Shown piece by piece: positions 1 through 5,640 of a stretch of DNA of 5,640 nt. This stretch comes from Actinomycetota bacterium (lineage in GTDB: Bacteria > Actinomycetota > Actinomycetes > Nanopelagicales > Nanopelagicaceae): the NCBI GenBank assembly GCA_010028225.1, contig RGOY01000087.1, positions 1-5,640 on the forward strand, written 5' to 3'. Position 1 is the stretch's first letter, and every line of letters begins with the position of its first letter. Below the pieces are notes generated by a model. The model saw only the letters and a list, made by a program, of their open reading frames with translations. It was not told the origin of the DNA and did not search any database. Both the position numbers and the translations under genes were made by a program.

Positions 1-662
1 ATTGAATGGCCAACAACCGGGGTGCGTTCCAAAACATCTCTTCCCCAGTCCAGAAACTTCTCATAGCCCTTCGTTGCTCTCAGAGTTGAAAGGTGTTTCG
101 CCATTCCACCGATCGTCGGAGAATAGGAGCGAGCGTTGTCATTGACCACGATGACGATACGAAGGTCATCTGAGGTTGCAATGTTGTTTATCGCCTCCCA
201 AGACATTCCTCCAGTGAGTGCGCCATCCCCCACCACTGCCACAACAGTGCGGTCGTTCTCTCCTTGGATCTTGAAACCACGGGCAATTCCATCTGCCCAA
301 GAGAGCGCTGTCGACGCATGGGAATTTTCGATCACATCGTGTGGACTTTCGCTTCGCGATGGATATCCGGCTAAACCTCCGCGCTGGCGTAGCTTTTCGA
401 ATCCTGCGAGCCTTCCGGTCAGCATTTTATGGACATAAGACTGGTGGCCTGTATCGAAAAGGATCACATCATGGGGAGATTCGAAGATTCTATGAATGGC
501 GATGGTCAGTTCGACGACGCCAAGATTCGGGCCAAGATGGCCACCACTTCGAGAAACTTTTTCAATCAGAACTTTTCGAATCTCTGATGAGAGATCGAGG
601 AGTTGCTGATGGCTTAGTCGTTGTAAGTCTGAAGGATTTGAGATTCGTTCAAGAAGTGACAT
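1..662 (-). CDS. dxs: 1-deoxy-D-xylulose-5-phosphate synthase, N-terminal part (cut by the window edge)
   Basis: This is the first enzyme of the methylerythritol phosphate route to isoprenoids: it condenses pyruvate and glyceraldehyde 3-phosphate into DXP using thiamine diphosphate and Mg2+, in the cytoplasm. Translating the minus strand gives 220 full codons without a stop, beginning MSLLERISNP, the usual Dxs start. Visible family motifs are GGHLGPNLGVVELT (about residues 40-53, with His42), DTGHQSYVHKMLTGR (70-84, His73), ENSHASTALSWADGIA (112-127, His115), and the thiamine diphosphate/Mg2+ motif starting GDG at 145-147 and ending at NDN 174-176. Family proteins are about 620-640 residues, so roughly two thirds lies beyond position 1; this is truncation by the window, not a broken gene. 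The ATG lies 5 bp after the acnA stop. Only a weak GGGA precedes it by 8 nt, so translational coupling to acnA is plausible. The identification is firm. Confidence 0.96.
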   Translation of the reverse strand, partial: MSLLERISNPSDLQRLSHQQLLDLSSEIRKVLIEKVSRSGGHLGPNLGVVELTIAIHRIFESPHDVILFDTGHQSYVHKMLTGRLAGFEKLRQRGGLAGYPSRSESPHDVIENSHASTALSWADGIARGFKIQGENDRTVVAVVGDGALTGGMSWEAINNIATSDDLRIVIVVNDNARSYSPTIGGMAKHLSTLRATKGYEKFLDWGRDVLERTPVVGHS

Positions 663-667
663 TGCAA

Positions 668-3340
668 CTATCCCAGTAGCGACCGCAGAACATATTGCAT
701 GATTCCGCCGTGTCGATAGTAATCAGCTTCACCAGGAGTGTCGATGCGAAGACGAGCATTGAATTTAGCTTCTTTGCCTTGAGGTGAATGAGCGATTACT
801 TCGACGCTCTTGGGGGTTTTGCCTGCATTCAACTCCGTGACTCCATTAATCGTGAAGGTCTCATCACCATGCAGGCCAAGGGCCGAAGCGCTCTCGCCAT
901 CGTTGAATTGAAGCGGAAGTACACCCATCCCGATGAGATTGGAGCGGTGGATTCTTTCGAATGACTCAGCGATGACCGCGCGAACCCCGAGGAGCGCAGT
1001 CCCCTTCGCAGCCCAATCTCGTGAAGAGCCCGACCCGTACTCTTTACCGGCCAAAATCACTAATGGCACTCCGGCATCTTGATACTCCATCGATGCTTCA
1101 TAGATTGTCGTCTGCACTCCATCGCGCAGGAAGTTCTTGGTAAATCCACCTTCAACGCCGTCAAGAAGAAGATTCTTGAGTCTTATATTCGCAAAGGTTC
1201 CACGGATCATGACTTCGTGATTGCCACGCCTCGATCCATATGAATTGAAATCTGCGCGAGCAACGCCATGTTCTTGCAAGTATTTGCCTGCCGGAGAATC
1301 GGCCTTGATATTTCCCGCCGGAGAGATGTGATCCGTAGTCACAGAATCGCCGAGAAGTGCCAAAACTCGTGCCCCTTCAATATTCGTCACTGGCTTCGGG
1401 TTGCGTGGCATATTCTCAAAATAAGGTGGCTTTCGAACATAGGTCGACTTTGAATCCCACTCAAAAGTCTTACCGCTAGGGGTTGGCAGGGATTTCCATC
1501 GGTGGTCGCCATCAAAGACACTTGCATAATCTTTCGTAAACATCTCGGAAGAGATCGATTGGTCTATCACCGCTTGAACTTCGGTAGGAGAAGGCCAGAT
1601 ATCTCTGAGAAAGACGGGTTTACCTGAAGCGTCTTGCCCAAGCGGATCGCGCTCGAAATCATGATTCATCGAACCAGCAAGGGAATAAGCAACAACGAGT
1701 GGTGGCGAGGCTAGGTAGTTCATCTTCACATCGGGGTTGATGCGACCTTCAAAATTACGGTTGCCACTGAGAACGGCAGCAACAGCCAAGTCATTTTCAT
1801 TGACCGCTTGGCTCACCTCGGCGGGAAGTGGGCCAGAGTTTCCTATGCACGTGACACATCCATAACCTACGAGATTGAATCCAAGTTGATTGAGGTAAGG
1901 AATGAGACCAGCTTTCTCGTAATAGTTCATCACTACCTTAGAACCTGGCGCGAGCGTCGTCTTCACCCACGGCTTTCTTGCAAGTCCGCGCTCTACAGCT
2001 TTCTTTGCAAGTAATCCCGCGCCGATCATCACGCTGGGATTAGATGTATTTGTGCATGAGGTAATGGAGGCAATCACGACATCTCCGTGTTTTACCGCCG
2101 TCGACTTTCCATCAAGTGTGATGGCGATTTCACCTTGAGCGCTCTTCTCGCTGATATAGCTAGGAAGCGCTTTAGCGAAGGCTTCCTTTGATTCCGCGAG
2201 CGAGATGCGATCTTGTGGGCGCTTAGGTCCCGAGATTGATGGAACCACGGTGGATAGATCTAGCGCCAGATGTTCGGAATAACGAGGCGTTGCTGAGGGG
2301 TCATGCCAGAGTGATTGACGCTTCGCGTAACTTTCAACAAGAGCAATCTGATCTGCGCTTCGACCGGTAAGAGCTAGATATCGAAGCGTCTCTTCATCTA
2401 TCGGGAAGATCGCGCATGTCGAGCCATATTCTGGCGACATATTGCCGATTGTGGCTCGGTTTGCCATAGGAAGCTCACTCACTCCTGGCCCATAGAACTC
2501 AACGAATTTTCCAACCACGCCGTGCTTTCGAAGCATCTCAGTGATGACGAGTACTAAATCAGTTGCAGTGGTACCCGGTGGGAGTTGGCCACTGAGCTTG
2601 AAGCCGACCACTTTAGGAATCAACATCGAGACTGGCTGACCGAGCAGCGCTGCTTCAGCTTCAATTCCTCCTACGCCCCAGCCAAGAACACCTAATCCGT
2701 TGATCATCGTCGTATGCGAATCTGTTCCAACGACTGTGTCGGGATAAGCGCGAAGTTCACCATCAACCTCACGGACCATGACGACTCGAGCGAGGTATTC
2801 AAGATTGACCTGGTGGACGATCCCGGTACCTGGTGGAACTACCTTGAATTCATCGAATGCACTCTGCCCCCAACGCAAGAATCGATATCGCTCTTGATTT
2901 CGTTGATACTCGATATCGGTGTTTCGTTCAAAGGAATCGAGATGCCCAAAAAAGTCTGCAATGACTGAGTGATCGATCACTAACTCTGCTGGAGCGAGTG
3001 GATTAACTTTGCTCGCTTCGCCACCAAGATCAGAGATTGCCTCACGCATCGTCGCCAGATCAACGACACAAGGAACTCCTGTGAAATCCTGCATGATGAC
3101 GCGAGCTGGAGTGAATTGGATTTCAGTTTCGAGATTTACTTGCGGATCCCACTCGGCCAACGATCGAATCTGAGCGGCAGTGATGTTCGCGCCATCTTCG
3201 GTGCGAAGCAGGTTCTCCAGAAGAATTTTGAGTGAGAAAGGCAGCGACTCGTGGCCTTTGAGTTTGGTTATGTCAAAGAATGTGAACTTCTTGCCCGAAC
3301 TCTCGAGGGTGGACTTACTGGAGAAGGAGTCAAGGCTCAT
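668..3340 (-). CDS. acnA: Aconitate hydratase, AcnA/IRP1-type
   Basis: This TCA-cycle enzyme interconverts citrate and isocitrate through cis-aconitate, using a [4Fe-4S] cluster, in the cytoplasm. The 890-residue product is the normal length for monomeric AcnA and starts MSLDSFSSKSTLE, as AcnA proteins commonly do. The three cluster ligands are visible as Cys429 (in SCTNTSNPSV) and Cys495 and Cys498 (in YGCVTCIGNSGP); the 66- and 3-residue spacing equals that of E. coli AcnA. Other signatures are VVGTDSHTTMINGLG near 203-217, GDSVTTDHISPAGN near 664-677 at the swivel domain, and GSGSSRDWAAKG near 769-780, which carries the substrate-binding Ser-Arg. The gene appears intact. No Shine-Dalgarno sequence precedes the ATG, but a TAGAAT box lies 6 nt upstream, so a leaderless mRNA is likely. 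dxs follows after 5 bp. In corynebacteria and mycobacteria acn is usually followed by the TetR-family repressor gene acnR; here it is not. Confidence 0.97.
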   Translation of the reverse strand: MSLDSFSSKSTLESSGKKFTFFDITKLKGHESLPFSLKILLENLLRTEDGANITAAQIRSLAEWDPQVNLETEIQFTPARVIMQDFTGVPCVVDLATMREAISDLGGEASKVNPLAPAELVIDHSVIADFFGHLDSFERNTDIEYQRNQERYRFLRWGQSAFDEFKVVPPGTGIVHQVNLEYLARVVMVREVDGELRAYPDTVVGTDSHTTMINGLGVLGWGVGGIEAEAALLGQPVSMLIPKVVGFKLSGQLPPGTTATDLVLVITEMLRKHGVVGKFVEFYGPGVSELPMANRATIGNMSPEYGSTCAIFPIDEETLRYLALTGRSADQIALVESYAKRQSLWHDPSATPRYSEHLALDLSTVVPSISGPKRPQDRISLAESKEAFAKALPSYISEKSAQGEIAITLDGKSTAVKHGDVVIASITSCTNTSNPSVMIGAGLLAKKAVERGLARKPWVKTTLAPGSKVVMNYYEKAGLIPYLNQLGFNLVGYGCVTCIGNSGPLPAEVSQAVNENDLAVAAVLSGNRNFEGRINPDVKMNYLASPPLVVAYSLAGSMNHDFERDPLGQDASGKPVFLRDIWPSPTEVQAVIDQSISSEMFTKDYASVFDGDHRWKSLPTPSGKTFEWDSKSTYVRKPPYFENMPRNPKPVTNIEGARVLALLGDSVTTDHISPAGNIKADSPAGKYLQEHGVARADFNSYGSRRGNHEVMIRGTFANIRLKNLLLDGVEGGFTKNFLRDGVQTTIYEASMEYQDAGVPLVILAGKEYGSGSSRDWAAKGTALLGVRAVIAESFERIHRSNLIGMGVLPLQFNDGESASALGLHGDETFTINGVTELNAGKTPKSVEVIAHSPQGKEAKFNARLRIDTPGEADYYRHGGIMQYVLRSLLG

Positions 3341-3346
3341 AGGGTG

Positions 3347-3352
3347 ATTCTA
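3347..3352 (-). promoter_or_regulatory. Candidate -10 box for a leaderless acnA-dxs transcript
   Basis: The minus strand reads TAGAAT, matching the actinobacterial -10 pattern TANNNT, followed by 6 nt (CACCCT) and then the acnA ATG. This would put transcription start on the A of the start codon. There is no Shine-Dalgarno sequence in the 71-bp gap close to the ATG. No convincing -35 is seen: the nearest TTGA-like hexamer, TTGAGT, leaves a spacer of only 13 nt. Confidence 0.5.
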
Positions 3353-3411
3353 AGGCGACTCCTCTACTCAAGCCGATTTAGCGAGAAAAGATGAGGGATT
3401 TCCCTTCGTTT

Positions 3412-4602
3412 TCACCGATCGATGATGAAGTTCGCCACACTCTCGACATGTTCTGTATTCGGGAATAGGTCCAAGATGCGAAGCGACTCGATCGTATAAC
3501 CAGCTGCAACTAGCTCCTTGGCATCACGCGCCAGTGTGGCAGGGTCACAGGAGATATAGAGAATCTGTTTCGGAAGAAGCCGAATCAACTCCTTGATTAC
3601 GAGAGTTCCAGCCCCAGTACGTGGAGGGTCGAGAACGACTCGATCGACATGGCTCTGACCGCTGAGAAATTTCTTCACATCCGACTCAATGACTCTCACT
3701 GACTCTCTCGAAGCGAATTTTCGCTGCGCATCCTTAATCGAACTCTTATCGGACTCAACGAGAATTACTTCACCTTCATCTCCGACCATCGTGCTGATGA
3801 AGGCGGTGAAAAGTCCAACGCCTCCGTAAAGATCAAAAATCCGTTCACCTTTCTCTCCAGCCAGAGTTTGTTGCAACTCTCTCACTAACATCTCTGCAGC
3901 GAGGTGATGCGGCTGCCAGAAGCTCTCGAGCGAGACTTCAAAGATCTCACCGTGAACATCGTGGGTAAGTCGAGCTCGCTTGCCAAGCGCTGTATGGATT
4001 TTTTTGGAGCCATCTATCCCGACGCGAATCCGCTCTCCCCACGCACCGCGCCTCTGCTCGAGATCGTTATTGATCTGATCTATCTCGATCTCTCTTCCAG
4101 CAATAGCGCACTCACTTATCTCAGTGAGCAAGCTGCTTCTCGCAGGATGCATCGCTAATCGCCCACCAGGTGAGGCGATGAAATCCATACGTGTGCGCCA
4201 ATGGAAGCCATCTCCTGGTACTGGAACCAACTCTGGAGTGAAATCAATTCCGCCAATTCGCTTCATGGAATCAGCGACGACTCTGACCTTCAACTCTCTC
4301 TGATGTTCAATGGTCAGATGTTGAAAGTCGCAGCCACCACATGCGTTATCAATGAAGTACTGACAACGTGGCGTAACGCGATTTTTCGAAGCGCGCTTTA
4401 CTTCGACAGTATGACCCCGAGCTATCTTCTTCGTTATCTCATCTATCTCGACCAGGACTTGCTCACCGGTATCCGCACCGCGAACGAAGATAGTCATTCC
4501 ATCATGATGCGCGATGAAGTGTCCGCCGTGCGCTATTACTCCCACCTCAACCTCGACTCGATCCCCTTCAGAAAGCTTGGAAGCTGGAGAGTCGGACATC
4601 AC
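3412..4602 (-). CDS. TRAM-domain class I SAM-dependent RNA methyltransferase (TrmA/RlmC/RlmD family)
   Basis: The protein belongs to the RNA m5U methyltransferases, which transfer a methyl group from S-adenosylmethionine to C5 of a uridine in tRNA or rRNA. Numbering from the GTG chosen here (396 residues), an N-terminal TRAM RNA-binding region spans about 12-66. A probable [4Fe-4S] site follows: Cys80, Cys88, Cys91 (CQYFIDNACGGC) and Cys165. The SAM motif I is DLYGGVGLFT near 257-266, DPPRTGAG lies near 325-332, the nucleophile is Cys352 in ISCDPATLARD, and the general base is probably Glu387 in HVES. All key residues are present. Which RNA and which uridine it modifies cannot be read from sequence, so no symbol is given. 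M. tuberculosis Rv2689c is the likely counterpart. An upstream in-frame ATG at 4614 exists, but a TATGCT -10 box overlaps it and lies 7 nt before GTG 4602; ATG 4599 is the other possible start. It is transcribed divergently from the trkA pair. Confidence 0.92.
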   Translation of the reverse strand: MMSDSPASKLSEGDRVEVEVGVIAHGGHFIAHHDGMTIFVRGADTGEQVLVEIDEITKKIARGHTVEVKRASKNRVTPRCQYFIDNACGGCDFQHLTIEHQRELKVRVVADSMKRIGGIDFTPELVPVPGDGFHWRTRMDFIASPGGRLAMHPARSSLLTEISECAIAGREIEIDQINNDLEQRRGAWGERIRVGIDGSKKIHTALGKRARLTHDVHGEIFEVSLESFWQPHHLAAEMLVRELQQTLAGEKGERIFDLYGGVGLFTAFISTMVGDEGEVILVESDKSSIKDAQRKFASRESVRVIESDVKKFLSGQSHVDRVVLDPPRTGAGTLVIKELIRLLPKQILYISCDPATLARDAKELVAAGYTIESLRILDLFPNTEHVESVANFIIDR

Positions 4603-4609
4603 GAAGCGG

Positions 4610-4615
4610 AGCATA
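4610..4615 (-). promoter_or_regulatory. Candidate -10 box for the RNA methyltransferase gene
   Basis: The minus strand reads TATGCT (TANNNT), then CCGCTTC (7 nt), then GTG at 4602-4600 followed directly by ATG at 4599. The position predicts a transcript starting at or beside the GTG, with no leader. The box overlaps the upstream candidate ATG at 4614, which argues against that start. No recognisable -35 hexamer lies 16-18 nt upstream. Confidence 0.45.
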
Positions 4616-4635
4616 GATGCGATGGCGCGCGGGTG

Positions 4636-4641
4636 TAGTCT
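4636..4641 (+). promoter_or_regulatory. Candidate -10 box for the trkA pair
   Basis: TAGTCT matches TANNNT and is followed by 8 nt, then the GTG start at 4650; no Shine-Dalgarno sequence is present. The spacing is slightly longer than the ideal 6-7 nt and no -35 is visible, so this is weaker than the other two candidates. It lies about 20 bp from the oppositely directed TATGCT, so the two promoters would share a very small divergent control region. Confidence 0.33.
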
Positions 4642-4649
4642 CTGTCTTT

Positions 4650-5312
4650 GTGCATGTTGTGATCATGGGCTGTGGTCGCGTCGGCTCCACACTAGCTATC
4701 CAATTCCAAGCACTCGGACATTCCGTTTCAGTCATCGATCAAAACCGTGAAGCTTTTAGAAGGCTCGGCGCAGATTTCAATGGTCAGACTGTCGCTGGCG
4801 TGGGTTTTGATCGCGACACTCTTCTAGAAGCAGGAATCGAAAAGGCTGGCGCATTTGCCGCTGTCTCATCCGGCGATAACTCCAACATCATTGCCGCTCG
4901 CCTTGCACGGGAGAGCTTTGGTGTTGCCAATGTCGTAGCTCGAATTTACGACCCAGCACGTGCAGAGATTTATCAGCGCCTTGGAATCCAAACAGTTGCA
5001 ACAGTTCTCTGGACCACCGACCAGATCCTTCGAAGACTTCTGCCGGAGGGAGCAAAATCTGAATGGAGCGATCCCTCTGGAAATGTGCAACTCTGTGAGA
5101 TGCCGGTGCATAGAGATTGGTTCGGTCAGTCCATTGGGTCGATTCAAGAGATGACTTCAGCGCGAGTTGCATTTATCACCCGACTTGGCGAAGGAATCGT
5201 CCCCCTCGATCGCACTATCTTGCAAGAAGGAGATGTCCTCCACATTTTCGTCGCAGATAAGGAGATCGCAACCGTGGCCGCGACCCTGGCCAGATCTCCG
5301 AAGGAGAAATGA
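4650..5312 (+). CDS. trkA: TrkA-type potassium uptake regulatory protein (RCK domain), first of a pair
   Basis: This is a cytoplasmic RCK (KTN) protein that gates or regulates a K+ transporter in response to bound nucleotide. The 220-residue product begins (M)HVVIMGCGRVGST. It has a Rossmann nucleotide-binding fold with GxGxxG at residues 7-12 and the acidic residue Asp30 ending strand 2, as expected for NAD(H) or adenine-nucleotide binding. An RCK_N domain covers about 1-125, and a smaller RCK_C ligand-binding domain about 145-215. It has no membrane segment, so the pore subunit must be encoded elsewhere. An ATG at 4617 is in frame, but the extra 11 residues precede the first beta strand of the fold. 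GTG 4650 fits family starts better and has a TAGTCT box 8 nt upstream. It overlaps the second RCK gene by one base. M. tuberculosis carries a similar pair as ceoB/ceoC. Confidence 0.93.
   Translation: MHVVIMGCGRVGSTLAIQFQALGHSVSVIDQNREAFRRLGADFNGQTVAGVGFDRDTLLEAGIEKAGAFAAVSSGDNSNIIAARLARESFGVANVVARIYDPARAEIYQRLGIQTVATVLWTTDQILRRLLPEGAKSEWSDPSGNVQLCEMPVHRDWFGQSIGSIQEMTSARVAFITRLGEGIVPLDRTILQEGDVLHIFVADKEIATVAATLARSPKEK
5301..5306 (+). promoter_or_regulatory. Ribosome binding site that fixes the start of the second trkA
   Basis: AAGGAG is a strong Shine-Dalgarno sequence lying within the last codons of the first trkA gene. Its 5-nt spacing to ATG 5312 favours that ATG over the one at 5309. It is the only canonical Shine-Dalgarno sequence placed in front of any of the five genes, and it sits before an internal operon gene. 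Confidence 0.75.
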
Positions 5313-5640
5313 TGAAGGTCGCTATCGCTGGCGCGGGAAATGTCGGCAGAGCAATCGCTCGAGAGTTGATCAGCAATGGTCATCAGGTGCTGCTTATCGA
5401 CAAAGACCCGAAAGCGCTAAAAATGGAGAGCGTGCCCACAGCGGAATGGCTTCTCGCTGACTCGTGTGAAATCTCATCATTGGATAACGCACAACTCGTC
5501 AACTGCCAAGTTCTCGTGGCCGCCACAGGCGATGACAAAGTCAATCTCGTTACCTCGCTTCTGGCGAAGACTGAATATGGCGTTCCCCGAGTCGTTGCTC
5601 GAGTCAACCACCCAAAGAATGAATGGATGTTCGATCAATC
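5312..5640 (+). CDS. trkA: TrkA-type potassium uptake regulatory protein, second of a pair (cut by the window edge)
   Basis: A second RCK protein, 109 full codons visible, starts MKVAIAGAGNVGRAIA. The GxGxxG nucleotide-binding loop is at residues 7-12 and Asp30 ends strand 2. ATGDDKVNLV (about 75-84) and the conserved VPRVVARVNHPKNEW (about 91-105) follow; the latter is typical of the downstream actinobacterial TrkA paralog (ceoC-like). Full-length members are about 220 residues, so about half lies past position 5640. Two tandem ATGs occur, at 5309 and 5312. The second is chosen because AAGGAG at 5301-5306 lies 5 nt before it, against only 2 nt for the first. The gene overlaps the upstream stop codon (TGATG), so the two proteins are probably translationally coupled and made together. 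They are likely subunits of one regulatory ring; that assembly is inferred from family knowledge. Confidence 0.93.
   Translation, partial: MKVAIAGAGNVGRAIARELISNGHQVLLIDKDPKALKMESVPTAEWLLADSCEISSLDNAQLVNCQVLVAATGDDKVNLVTSLLAKTEYGVPRVVARVNHPKNEWMFDQ

Noticed and set aside
341..679. Plus-strand open frame of 112 codons.
   Set aside because: It lies antisense to dxs, which has strong family motifs in its own frame. The plus-strand product resembles nothing and has no start signal.
2714..2968. Plus-strand open frame of 84 codons inside acnA, and similar ones at 1268-1453 and 1808-2014.
   Set aside because: All are antisense to the well-conserved aconitase frame; they are explained by its codon pattern.
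3394..3405. Inverted repeat AGGGA-TT-TCCCT after the methyltransferase gene, followed on the minus strand by a short T-rich stretch; possible terminator.
   Set aside because: The stem is only 4-5 bp with a 2-4 nt loop, and the T tract is interrupted. It is too weak to call a terminator.
3904..4638. Plus-strand open frames opposite the methyltransferase gene (3904-4158 and 4201-4638).
   Set aside because: They are antisense to a gene with complete catalytic motifs and show no domain of their own.
4617..4649. Eleven-residue N-terminal extension of the first TrkA protein from ATG 4617.
   Set aside because: It precedes the first strand of the Rossmann fold, has no Shine-Dalgarno sequence, and would include the candidate -10 box within the coding sequence.
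1..5640. CRISPR arrays, insertion sequences, tRNA or rRNA genes, riboswitches, phage or defence genes.
   Set aside because: No direct-repeat arrays, terminal inverted repeats, transposase motifs or RNA-gene signatures were seen. The coding genes leave under 130 bp unaccounted for.

Overview
The window carries five protein-coding genes, almost wall to wall, with only short intergenic gaps. It looks like an ordinary housekeeping segment of an actinobacterial chromosome. The Dxs N-terminal half, the AcnA-type aconitase, the TRAM-domain RNA methyltransferase and the tandem pair of TrkA-type RCK proteins all read like actinobacterial versions. Base composition is only about half G+C (estimated by counting two sample lines). 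Compact spacing and moderate GC suggest a small-genome, possibly aquatic, actinobacterium rather than a high-GC soil or mycobacterial species; that placement is inference.

Minus strand, read right to left: a 396-residue RNA (uracil-5-)-methyltransferase-like protein (4602-3412), then a 71-bp gap holding a candidate leaderless promoter, then an 890-residue aconitate hydratase (3340-668), then, after only 5 bp, the first 220 codons of 1-deoxy-D-xylulose-5-phosphate synthase (662-1), which runs off the left edge. acnA and dxs are almost certainly co-transcribed.

Plus strand: two RCK-domain potassium-uptake regulatory proteins (4650-5312, and 5312 off the right edge). They overlap by one base and the second has a good Shine-Dalgarno sequence. 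They diverge from the methyltransferase gene across about 47 bp that appears to hold two back-to-back promoters.

The most notable non-coding pattern concerns how genes start. The genes heading transcripts lack a Shine-Dalgarno sequence but have a TANNNT -10 box 6-8 nt before the start codon, the layout of leaderless transcripts common in Actinobacteria. The one clearly internal plus-strand gene has AAGGAG. This also corrects two start codons. I found no mobile element, CRISPR array, RNA gene, or evidence for a previously undescribed system.
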